From assembly GCA_041743835.1 (NCBI GenBank), contig JBGTLW010000361.1, positions 1-7,245 of the forward strand: 7,245 nt of DNA, in the 5' to 3' direction. Each line of letters begins with the position of its first letter. Positions within the stretch are counted from its first letter, which is position 1. The notes below the pieces were generated by a model. It was given only the letters and a program-made list of their open reading frames with translations, searched no databases and had not been told where the DNA came from. Source of the stretch: JBGTLW01 sp041743835 (GTDB lineage Bacteria > Planctomycetota > Phycisphaerae > Phycisphaerales > Phycisphaeraceae). A program made the translations under genes and the position numbers. This document shows, piece after piece, positions 1 to 5,521 of the stretch.

Positions 1-222
1 GGCTGTGGCGCTGGGGTTGGACAGCGTGACGCTGTTGACGATGCGCACCTGCGTCACCATCACCGAGCCGGTGTCAGATTGTGTGTCCATCAGCAGCCAC
101 CCCCCCGGCAGCGCGAGCGCCACGATGAGTAACGCAAGCCACCACGGCAACAACACGAACCGCCGCGCTGCCGGGGGTGCGGCTGCCGGGGGTGCGGGAT
201 TGTCTGTGATCGGATCGCTCAT
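1..222 (-). CDS. N-terminal part of a single-pass membrane protein of unknown function (runs off the left edge)
   Basis: An open frame runs without a stop from an ATG at 222 to base 1, giving 74 residues. The N-terminus is a short Pro/Ala-rich cytoplasmic stretch (about residues 8-20, including APPAAAPPAA). It is followed by a hydrophobic membrane segment at about residues 22-44 that contains PWWLALLIVALALPGGWLL, and then a presumably periplasmic polar region (QSDTGSVMVTQVRIVNSV). The gene lies on the same strand downstream of the PqiA-family gene, separated by a 157-bp gap filled by an inverted-repeat element. In proteobacteria a pqiA gene is followed by pqiB, which has the same topology (one N-terminal helix, large periplasmic part). 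The residues visible after the helix do not resemble an MCE domain, so I assign no function. No clear ribosome binding site precedes the ATG. The sequence is seen directly; only the topology is inferred. Confidence 0.6.
   Translation of the reverse strand, partial: MSDPITDNPAPPAAAPPAARRFVLLPWWLALLIVALALPGGWLLMDTQSDTGSVMVTQVRIVNSVTLSNPSATA
167..196. repeat. Tandem 15-bp duplication inside the coding region
   Basis: Positions 167-181 and 182-196 are identical 15-bp units (gctgccgggggtgcg). On the minus strand they keep the reading frame and encode two APPAA-like pentapeptides in the N-terminal tail of the partial membrane protein. The unit length is a multiple of three, so copy-number change would only lengthen or shorten the tail. 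Confidence 0.8.
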
Positions 223-230
223 GGGGTTTT

Positions 231-375
231 TCTGCCGGGACTTCTGAATAACCTCAAAACGGTTTGAACCGCCAAGACGCCGAGAGCGCCAAGTCAAAAT
301 CGGTATTGATTTTATGAAAAATGTCTTCCTTGGCGATCTCCGCGTCTTGGCGGTTATTCAGAAATCTCTGCCGGG
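231..375. mobile_element. MITE-like palindromic element with flanking 9-bp direct repeats
   Basis: A 9-bp sequence, tctgccggg, occurs at 231-239 and again at 367-375, like a target-site duplication. Just inside lie 12-bp inverted ends, ttctgaataacc at 242-253 and its complement at 352-363. A second, longer pair of arms at 267-293 and 329-355 matches at 25 of 27 positions in inverted orientation (AACCGCCAAGACGC type). Because 352-355 is shared, the outer and inner arms partly compete. The AT-rich loop (294-328) holds a further 6-bp inverted pair, aaaatc at 296-301 and gatttt at 308-313. The element has no coding capacity. It sits between the PqiA gene and the membrane-protein gene, so its RNA would form a strong hairpin between two co-directional genes. 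The structure is seen directly; a mobile origin is inferred. The alternative is a dispersed REP-type or terminator hairpin. Confidence 0.65.
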
Positions 376-379
376 TAAT

Positions 380-997
380 TTAACACACGGGCTGCGGGGG
401 CATGGCCTGCTTGGAAGGGCCCGGCGGCTCTAGCTTCACGAAAAGCCCGGCCGACAGCGACAGCAGCACCGCGATGCAGAACAGGATCGTGCCGATGCGC
501 ACCTCGACGCTGGCGATGCCCTCGAACTTCACCAGCACGATGAGGATCGCCAGCACCAGCACATCCAGCAGCGAGTACTTGCCGGTGAACGCCGCGATCT
601 GATGCAGCCGATGACGCAGGTCCGCAGACGCCGGGATGATTCGGCTTGTCGCCACGAGGATCATGCTCAGCTTCATCACGGGGAACACCACAGAAAACGC
701 GAAGATCACCGCCGCGATCAGCGTGTGCCCCGTGTGGTATAGCTCCGCGATGCCTTCCAGCAGCGAGACGGTGCGTTCATCGCCAAGCGCTGTCATCGTC
801 ATGAAGGGCTTGATGAACGCGACCAGCAGCACGCTCAGTGCAGTCAGCGCCAGCAACGACGCGACGGTGTTAGACCGCCGGAGCATCGGCCGGGGCGACG
901 TGCCGCAGTACGGGCAGCCCGCGAGCACCGGCGTGCTATTCCCCAGTGTGTACGCCCGCCCGCAGCGTCGGCAAGTGACGGTCCGGTCCATCGGCAT
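380..997 (-). CDS. PqiA-family integral membrane protein, single-domain form with zinc ribbon
   Basis: The 205-residue product opens with a zinc-ribbon-like pair of CxxC motifs, CRRCG (C9, C12) and CPYCG (C28, C31). About four hydrophobic helices follow at roughly residues 44-66, 92-118, 143-158 and 165-187. The segments FPVMKL (105-110) and GKYSLLDVLVLA (139-150) match the conserved FPxxKL and G-[KR]-[WY]-S-[ML]-[LM]-D-V signatures of the paraquat-inducible protein A family. Escherichia coli PqiA carries two such domains in about 417 residues; this protein has one. Known PqiA-type proteins sit in the inner membrane and work with MCE proteins (PqiB/PqiC) in lipid traffic between membranes; that role here is inference from family. 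The ATG at 997 is used; an ATG two codons downstream (991) is equally possible, and neither has a clear ribosome binding site. The gene is divergent from the secreted-protein gene at 1112. Confidence 0.88.
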   Translation of the reverse strand: MPMDRTVTCRRCGRAYTLGNSTPVLAGCPYCGTSPRPMLRRSNTVASLLALTALSVLLVAFIKPFMTMTALGDERTVSLLEGIAELYHTGHTLIAAVIFAFSVVFPVMKLSMILVATSRIIPASADLRHRLHQIAAFTGKYSLLDVLVLAILIVLVKFEGIASVEVRIGTILFCIAVLLSLSAGLFVKLEPPGPSKQAMPPQPVC

Positions 998-1031
998 AGG
1001 TTAGCGTGATCCATGGTGCGACAGTATCACT

Positions 1032-1091
1032 GGTAGCTTCCGTGACAACTTCCGGGGCAGCTTCTGTGGCAGCTTCCGGGGCAACTTCCGG
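1032..1091. repeat. Five tandem copies of a 12-bp repeat in a divergent intergenic region
   Basis: Five head-to-tail 12-bp units fill 1032-1043, 1044-1055, 1056-1067, 1068-1079 and 1080-1091, with the approximate consensus GGCARCTTCCGG. The last two copies differ at one position; the first three diverge by two to three bases each. The array lies between the divergent PqiA-family gene and the secreted-protein gene, and ends 6 bp before a -10-like TACAAT. It could be a minisatellite, or a row of helical-phase operator sites controlling one or both genes. The periodicity is seen directly; any regulatory role is inferred. Unit length and the absence of spacers rule out a CRISPR array. Confidence 0.8.
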
Positions 1092-1097
1092 GGGGGC

Positions 1098-1103
1098 TAC
1101 AAT
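1098..1103 (+). promoter_or_regulatory. Possible -10 element (TACAAT) of the secreted-protein gene
   Basis: TACAAT matches the sigma-70 -10 consensus at five of six positions. It ends 8 nt before the ATG at 1112, so a transcript starting at the usual distance would have essentially no 5' leader. No good -35 box is visible at the expected spacing; the 12-bp repeats occupy that place. No ribosome binding site stands at normal distance before the ATG, which fits a leaderless start. Confidence 0.4.
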
Positions 1104-1111
1104 TCTGCACT

Positions 1112-1981
1112 ATGAAAAAGCTCATCATCCTGCCGATTCTGTTGGCGGCTGCGGCGCTCCTGTATCCGGCCTTGGCGCAGGACCGGGCCAGCGACGAGCG
1201 CGGCCTGCTCGATACCCTTGCCCGCGAATGGGCGGACGACCCGGTGTGGTTTGATGGCAAGGCGGAGATCGCCGAGTACGAGGCCACCCGCACGATCTAC
1301 GGCCGGGAGCGCCGCTTCACCGCCAAGTTCATGACCAACAAGGAGCACGCGGACCCCGTGACCAGGACCAAGGCCACAGGCAGCGATGGCCGGGCTGTGT
1401 TCAAGTTCCACGCCCGCGAAGATGTCCCCACAGGGAAATACACCTACCACTACTCGACGATGGTGTACGTCGGCGTGGACAACTTCAAGAGTCTGAAGAT
1501 CGACATGGGCTCGCAGGAGGATTGTGGCTCGACGTTCAAGCAGGTGGTGAACCACGCGGGTGTGCTGAGTTGGCACCAGTTCAGCTACTTCCCCGGCGAG
1601 GGTCACCGCTCGGGCGAGGCCGCGCCGCCGGGCGACCTGATCTTCCACGATGCGTTGCCGCTGGTGCTGCGTGGGCTGCCTTTCGACAAGCTTGAAGCGG
1701 GCGGGGAGGTCCACTTCTCGCTGCTGCCGGACCAGACGACGACCAAGTGGGGCCCGGCCGAGCCTGTGCGCGCCTCGCTGCGTTATGCGGGTGAGGAGGA
1801 GTTGGTCCTGCCGTATGGCAAGGTCAAGGCCCACCGCGTCGCGTTTGGGCCTGAGCCGGTGTCCGTGGCTTGGTTCGCGTCCGACCCGGCGTTACGGCAC
1901 ATCATGGTGCAGTACGAGGGGGCCGACGGCACGAGTTATCGGCTCAAGCGCCTCACGCGCGAGGCTTATTGGGTAGAGTAA
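1112..1981 (+). CDS. Secreted protein of unknown function (DUF3108-like size and fold, unassigned)
   Basis: The 289-residue product has a clean Sec signal peptide: KK, a hydrophobic core (residues 4-19) and the cleavage site ALA before Q23. The mature part is soluble, rich in beta-prone segments and aromatic residues, with no transmembrane helix. The stretch around residues 45-75 (PVWFDGKAEIAEYEATRTIYGRE) resembles a family of secreted proteins of about 280-300 residues that I recall from Planctomycetes and Bacteroidetes. Some of these carry the database label 'septum formation inhibitor Maf', although they lack the Maf nucleotide-binding signature, as does this protein. No catalytic motif is recognisable. 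Its stop codon lies 4 bp before the ATG of the PBP4-type peptidase, so the two are probably cotranscribed and may act together in the periplasm. Start choice: the ATG directly preceding the signal peptide. Confidence 0.8.
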   Translation: MKKLIILPILLAAAALLYPALAQDRASDERGLLDTLAREWADDPVWFDGKAEIAEYEATRTIYGRERRFTAKFMTNKEHADPVTRTKATGSDGRAVFKFHAREDVPTGKYTYHYSTMVYVGVDNFKSLKIDMGSQEDCGSTFKQVVNHAGVLSWHQFSYFPGEGHRSGEAAPPGDLIFHDALPLVLRGLPFDKLEAGGEVHFSLLPDQTTTKWGPAEPVRASLRYAGEEELVLPYGKVKAHRVAFGPEPVSVAWFASDPALRHIMVQYEGADGTSYRLKRLTREAYWVE

Positions 1982-1985
1982 CCCG

Positions 1986-3644
1986 ATGGATCGCCGATCA
2001 GGTTTGGCAGGGATGCTCGCACTTATCGACCACACCCATACCGGTTTACCCCGAACCACGCCTACGCTGTCGGCCAGGCCGGCCGCCGGGCTGCGCCCAC
2101 TTGCACGCTGGGCGGGTGTCGTGGCGGTGTGTGTCACGTGGCTTGTGCTTGCGGTGCCCGCGCTTGCGCAGGACGCCGACGACCGCATCCGCGACCTGCT
2201 GCGCAACTCGGACCTTGGCCCGACAAAAGTATCGGTGGCGGTCATGGATGTGGACAGCGGGCGCTGGCTTGTCGAGCGCGAGGCCGACGAGCCCCGCGTC
2301 CCCGCCAGCAACATGAAGCTGATTACCACCGCCGCGGCCGTGGAGTTGCTCGGGCCGCGCTTCACATTCACCACCGAGTTGCAGATGGTGCCCGCCGCGG
2401 ATTTCCACGGCTCTGACTACGACCCCGCCAAAGGCCACGGCCCGGCGCTCGTCGTCATCGGCTCGGGCGATCCGGGTCTGGGCGACCCCAAGCTGTTGCG
2501 CGAGCACCTGGGCATCGATGCCGAGGCGCTGCTCGAAATCTGGGTGGACAAGATCGTCGAGACCGGCCAGAAGCGGTTCGACGCCATCGTCATCGACGAC
2601 CGCGTGTTCGATCAGCAGTTCATCCACCCCGGCTGGCCTCAGGACCAGCTCATCAATTGGTACTGCGCCCCGGTCGCGGGGATCAACTTCCACGACAACT
2701 GCCTGGACATCCTGCCCAAGCCCGCCGCGACACGTGGCCTCGCGCCGGAGGTCAGCATCTACCCCGCCGCCCCATTCCTCGACACCACCAACACCGCGAC
2801 CACCGGCAGCGAAGACACCTTCTGGGTCAGCCGCAGGACCGGCACCAACCACCTGCGGTTCCATGGCCAGGTCCGCACCCACCGCCGCAGCCCCATCTCC
2901 GTCACGGTCAACGACCCGCCCGACCTCTTTGCCCGGCTGCTGATCCACCGCCTCGCGCGGCGGGGCGTCACGGTCGCCACGGTGCAACGCATGGACGAAG
3001 GGGCCGCCCAGTTACGCGGCCAATCGCTCCACACCATCCGCACCACCCTGCCCCCGATCCTCGAACGCACCAACCGAGACTCGATGAACCTCTTTGCCGA
3101 GGCGCTCTTCAAACGCCTCGGCCATCAGGTCACCGGGTCGCCCGGCTCGTTCGACAACGGCGCCGCTGCGGTCCGCATCTACCTCCACAACGTCCTGGGC
3201 CCACGCTCCGCGGTGGCGACCGTGGTCGATGGCTCGGGGCTGTCCAAGGACAACCGCGTCACCGCCCGCCTGCTCGTTCAGGTGCTCCAGCGCATGCACC
3301 ACTCGCCGTATGTGGACACCTACCGCTCGTCCCTGGCGCACGCGGGGAAGACGGCAGAGGGCACGGCCGCGAGCTCCGGCACGCTCCACAACCGGTTCAA
3401 CAAGCTGGGCAACGAGGCCTGGGTCTTCGGGAAGACCGGCTACATCAATCAGGTGTCCGCGCTCTCGGGTTACCTGGTCTTCCCCGACCCCGACGATGCC
3501 GATCGCCACAAGGTCTATGCCTTTGCCATCCTCTGCAACGGCTTCCGCCCCCCGGCCAGCAACCGCTCGATGAAAGACCTGCAAGACCAGATCGTCACCA
3601 TCATCGAGCAGGCCGAGCGAAGACCAAGCGTTGTGGCGCAGTAA
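1986..3644 (+). CDS. dacB: D-alanyl-D-alanine carboxypeptidase/endopeptidase, PBP4 type (peptidase family S13)
   Basis: This is a periplasmic penicillin-binding protein that removes the terminal D-Ala of peptidoglycan stem peptides or cuts D-Ala-meso-DAP crosslinks. All three active-site signatures are present in order: SxxK as S108-N-M-K111 in VPASNMKL, with S108 as nucleophile; the DGSGLSKDN segment at 415-423 carrying the second (S-x-N) motif; and K483-T-G485 in VFGKTGY. The wide spacing between the first and second motifs (about 310 residues) is the mark of family S13, where extra domains are inserted. RDSMNLFAEALFKRLG (364-379) is another family block. A signal peptide is visible at about 41-61, ending ALA before Q62, but it is preceded by an unusual 40-residue tail. 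A start further in is therefore possible, although no better ribosome site is seen. The length of 552 is somewhat above the roughly 480 of E. coli DacB. It follows the secreted-protein gene by 4 bp, which suggests translational coupling. Confidence 0.93.
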   Translation: MDRRSGLAGMLALIDHTHTGLPRTTPTLSARPAAGLRPLARWAGVVAVCVTWLVLAVPALAQDADDRIRDLLRNSDLGPTKVSVAVMDVDSGRWLVEREADEPRVPASNMKLITTAAAVELLGPRFTFTTELQMVPAADFHGSDYDPAKGHGPALVVIGSGDPGLGDPKLLREHLGIDAEALLEIWVDKIVETGQKRFDAIVIDDRVFDQQFIHPGWPQDQLINWYCAPVAGINFHDNCLDILPKPAATRGLAPEVSIYPAAPFLDTTNTATTGSEDTFWVSRRTGTNHLRFHGQVRTHRRSPISVTVNDPPDLFARLLIHRLARRGVTVATVQRMDEGAAQLRGQSLHTIRTTLPPILERTNRDSMNLFAEALFKRLGHQVTGSPGSFDNGAAAVRIYLHNVLGPRSAVATVVDGSGLSKDNRVTARLLVQVLQRMHHSPYVDTYRSSLAHAGKTAEGTAASSGTLHNRFNKLGNEAWVFGKTGYINQVSALSGYLVFPDPDDADRHKVYAFAILCNGFRPPASNRSMKDLQDQIVTIIEQAERRPSVVAQ

Positions 3645-3680
3645 TCACGCAATATTTCCCGGTACGCAACTCCGACGTGA

Positions 3681-3704
3681 GCGACGCGTCTTCGACGCGT
3701 ACCG
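3681..3704. repeat. Hairpin-forming 24-bp repeat, copy 1 (intergenic)
   Basis: This 24-bp unit is identical to the one at 3813-3836. Its core is a 7-bp inverted pair, ACGCGTC (3684-3690) and GACGCGT (3694-3700), around a 3-nt loop. It lies in the gap between the convergent PBP4-type and pseudopilin-like genes, 37 bp after the peptidase stop. It could act as a transcription terminator, although no T-run follows. A further partial match, gacgcgtcgg, lies just downstream at about 3712-3721. Confidence 0.75.
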
Positions 3705-3762
3705 CCGCGGGGACGCGTCGGCTCTGTGAAGGGCGTGTCGCGTGCTTTTTCTTGGATGAGTA

Positions 3763-4512
3763 TCAGTGATCGCGTAGCGACCGGCGCTGCTTGGGCTCTT
3801 GCGGCTTAATTTGCGACGCGTCTTCGACGCGTACCGTGGCGGGGTCGTTGTCAAACAGTGACGTGGGGCCGGGCGGCTGCGAGAGGTCCAGCGTCTGGAC
3901 CTCGTCGTCTGCAAACAGGTCGATAACCGAGGGTTTAGCGGGCGTGGCGGTGGTGGTGGTCTGGGTTTGGGCGCGGTCGCGTGGGCTGGCCATGGCGGTG
4001 GTGAGGTCGGTGGTGACCAGGGGTGTCGGGGTGCGCGCGGGGTTGGCGTCCGCGATGGCGGAGCTCAGTGCGCTGCCGTTGATCCGGTTGTAGAGGTCCA
4101 GCGTGTCGCGTTCGGTGACCTGGCGTTGCACGCGGGCGCGGAAGATACCGGTGTTGGGGTTGTACCAGAACCCCGCCTGGGTGCTGTGGTCTGCGATGGG
4201 GTCGGGGGGATGCGTGGCGTGGTCGCCCGGCGGGGCGAGGTCGATCCACGGGCGGTCGCGGTCCAGCAGGAGGTTCACGGGCATGGCGTCCCCGAACCAG
4301 TCCGGCCGAACGATCCTTGGATACGCCGCCCGCGCGTCGCCCTCCCCCGCGAGCACACGGTGCAGCACCGCCGCCTCGTGCAGCCGCGACAGCGAGTCGT
4401 GTACGAAGCGGACCTGGTCGATCTCCGACGAGGCCTGGCGGTGGTACAGCAACACCCCGGCGAGGATGCCGACCATCATCAGACCAATCACACTGTCCAC
4501 CACAAGCCGCAT
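3763..4512 (-). CDS. Pseudopilin-like membrane-anchored protein
   Basis: The 249-residue product begins with a hydrophobic helix (MRLVVDSVIGLMMVGILAGVL, first about 22 residues). An amphipathic stretch follows (residues 25-56), the usual start of type II secretion or type IV pilin-like proteins. FWYNPNTGIFRARV (115-128) resembles a C-terminal motif I associate with planctomycete pseudopilins. A typical GFTLIE prepilin peptidase site is absent, so the helix may stay uncleaved. Residues 158-195 are a Thr/Pro/Ala-rich low-complexity stretch, and the tail ends in a basic KQRRSLRDH. The start is set by a strong ribosome site, GGGAGG at 4517-4522, 4 nt before the ATG; a TTG seven codons upstream (4533) is less likely. 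The PTPS gene ends 134 bp upstream on the same strand. Function is not established. Confidence 0.65.
   Translation of the reverse strand: MRLVVDSVIGLMMVGILAGVLLYHRQASSEIDQVRFVHDSLSRLHEAAVLHRVLAGEGDARAAYPRIVRPDWFGDAMPVNLLLDRDRPWIDLAPPGDHATHPPDPIADHSTQAGFWYNPNTGIFRARVQRQVTERDTLDLYNRINGSALSSAIADANPARTPTPLVTTDLTTAMASPRDRAQTQTTTTATPAKPSVIDLFADDEVQTLDLSQPPGPTSLFDNDPATVRVEDASQIKPQEPKQRRSLRDH
3813..3836. repeat. Hairpin-forming 24-bp repeat, copy 2 (inside coding sequence)
   Basis: This is an exact copy of 3681-3704, with a further 6 of 8 bases matching on the right. Here the unit lies inside the pseudopilin-like gene near its 3' end. Read on the minus strand it encodes VRVEDAS (about residues 227-233), followed by 16 more residues before the stop. 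The C-terminal tail of that protein may thus have been created or lengthened by insertion of a repeat. Confidence 0.75.
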
Positions 4513-4516
4513 CAAA

Positions 4517-4522
4517 CCTCCC
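4517..4522 (-). promoter_or_regulatory. Ribosome binding site GGGAGG of the pseudopilin-like gene
   Basis: On the minus strand GGGAGG stands 4 nt before the ATG at 4512. It is the only strong Shine-Dalgarno match at a start codon in the window, and it favours that ATG over the upstream in-frame TTG at 4533. Confidence 0.65.
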
Positions 4523-4646
4523 GTGCCGAGCAAACAAAGGTCGGCAATGAACCCTACGATTCAATGCGCGGCCGGGGGAAGCGGCGCGTTCCAACGATCG
4601 CGCGCCGGCGCGAAGCTGTGACGGCTGTAGGGGTTGGCGGGTTTCA

Positions 4647-5465
4647 TCAGCCCCCGCGGTAGGTGCAGACGGTCTTGCCGGTCTCCCAGACGCGCAGCTC
4701 CTCCAATGCCGCGCCGGGGCAGATCGACGCCAACGGCTCGCGGAGCATGTCCCACACCACCGCGGTGATGTGCTCGACCGAGGGGTTGAGGCCGGCGAAC
4801 TGGGGCACATCCACGTTGAGGTGTTTGTGGTCCAGGTGCTGGATGGCGTGCTCATCGACCGCCGCGTCCAGGGCCGCGACATCGAGCGTGCGCCCGTCGC
4901 TGTCGATGGGCACGCGCAGGGCCACCTCGATGCGGTAGTTGTGGCCGTGGCCCGCGGGGTTGTTGCACTTGCCGAAGATTTCGCGGTTCTCCGCGTCGCT
5001 GCGGCCGGGGACGTGGAGGCGGTGCGCGGCGGAGAACTCGTACTGCTGGCGGAGGGTCACATGCTTCATGTCGTGGCTCGTGATCGTCAGGCTGTGGCGG
5101 GGCGTCAGCGCGAGGGTCACACACGCGACCGTCTGGCCAAGCGGGGGGCTGATCGCTTCAAGCACGCCCCGCAGCAGCGACCCCATCGGGACCAGGGCAT
5201 CGCACGGCGAATCGCGGAGGTGCTGGCGGATCACCGGCAGCGCGTGGTCACGCACCGCCCGGTCGATGTGCTTGATGTTGATGAAGTACCCGGTGTCTGC
5301 CTCCGCTTCGCCCCGGCAGGTGACCTCCAGCTCGTAGTACCGGCTCAGCCCGCGCGGCGGGGGCCAGGCGCTGTAGGTGTTGTGACGCGGCGCGGGGTGG
5401 TGCGGCGACTCGGCCGGGCCGGCGTCGTTGAGGGTGAATCGCACGGCTCGGCTCAGTTCCAGCAC
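4647..5465 (-). CDS. Tandem 6-pyruvoyl-tetrahydropterin/6-carboxytetrahydropterin synthase (two PTPS domains, first degenerate)
   Basis: PTPS-family enzymes convert dihydroneopterin triphosphate to 6-pyruvoyl-tetrahydropterin (biopterin route) or 6-carboxytetrahydropterin (QueD, queuosine route). Residue numbers count from the GTG at 5465. The C-terminal domain (about 134-272) is complete: zinc histidines H148 (SAAHRL), H173 and H175 (HGHNY), catalytic C167 in FGKCNNPAGHGH, D212-H213 (LDHKHLN) and pterin-anchoring E261 (VWETGK). Spacing follows the mammalian enzyme closely, and the CxxxxxHGH form is the biopterin-type (PTPS-II) motif rather than QueD's CxxxHGH. The N-terminal domain (about 1-132) keeps the fold pattern (SRYYELEVTCRGEAE, GYFINIKHIDRAV) but lacks the zinc and catalytic residues. 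An upstream TTG at 5540 would overlap the divergent gene. An internal ATG at 5069 would give a canonical single-domain enzyme of about 140 residues. I prefer 5465 because a TATAAT lies directly upstream. No que or fol genes are next to it. Confidence 0.85.
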   Translation of the reverse strand: MLELSRAVRFTLNDAGPAESPHHPAPRHNTYSAWPPPRGLSRYYELEVTCRGEAEADTGYFINIKHIDRAVRDHALPVIRQHLRDSPCDALVPMGSLLRGVLEAISPPLGQTVACVTLALTPRHSLTITSHDMKHVTLRQQYEFSAAHRLHVPGRSDAENREIFGKCNNPAGHGHNYRIEVALRVPIDSDGRTLDVAALDAAVDEHAIQHLDHKHLNVDVPQFAGLNPSVEHITAVVWDMLREPLASICPGAALEELRVWETGKTVCTYRGG

Positions 5466-5471
5466 GAGCGG

Positions 5472-5477
5472 ATTATA
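5472..5477 (-). promoter_or_regulatory. Perfect -10 hexamer TATAAT upstream of the PTPS gene
   Basis: On the minus strand TATAAT ends 6 nt before the GTG at 5465. Transcription would begin at or next to that GTG, giving a leaderless message. No convincing -35 box is present at 16-18 bp. A perfect -10 in such GC-rich DNA is notable, but it lies inside the longer reading frame that starts at 5540, so the two readings exclude each other. Confidence 0.45.
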
Positions 5478-5521
5478 GCCCAGCCCAAGCGGCGGGCGCG
5501 TCCATCGGGTACGCTGGATTT

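Noticed and set aside
1032..1091. CRISPR array
   Set aside because: Units are 12 bp, contiguous, and have no unique spacers.
1006..1254. Plus-strand open frame of 82 codons spanning the 12-bp repeats, with a Val-Ala-Ser/Gly repetitive peptide
   Set aside because: It overlaps the well-supported secreted-protein gene in another frame, has no ribosome site, and its peptide pattern is only a by-product of the 12-bp period.
1097..1834. Minus-strand open frame of 245 codons opposite the secreted-protein gene
   Set aside because: Composition is Arg/His/Val-rich with no domain; it is an antisense shadow typical of GC-rich coding DNA.
2046..2987. Minus-strand open frame of 313 codons opposite the PBP4-type gene
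   Set aside because: It lies wholly against a gene with all three active-site motifs; the peptide shows no recognisable family.
3645..3914. Minus-strand 89-codon frame with a repeated RYASKTRR peptide
   Set aside because: The repeated peptide is simply the translation of the 24-bp DNA repeat in an alternative frame; no start signal or domain.
4601..4612. 12-bp palindrome CGCGCCGGCGCG between the PTPS and pseudopilin-like genes
   Set aside because: Short, purely GC and likely by chance in this composition; no loop or T-run to support a terminator.
3935..4882. Minus-strand open frame of 315 codons across the PTPS and pseudopilin-like genes
   Set aside because: Arg/Pro/His-rich frame-shifted shadow; both genes it overlaps have family-level or start-site support.
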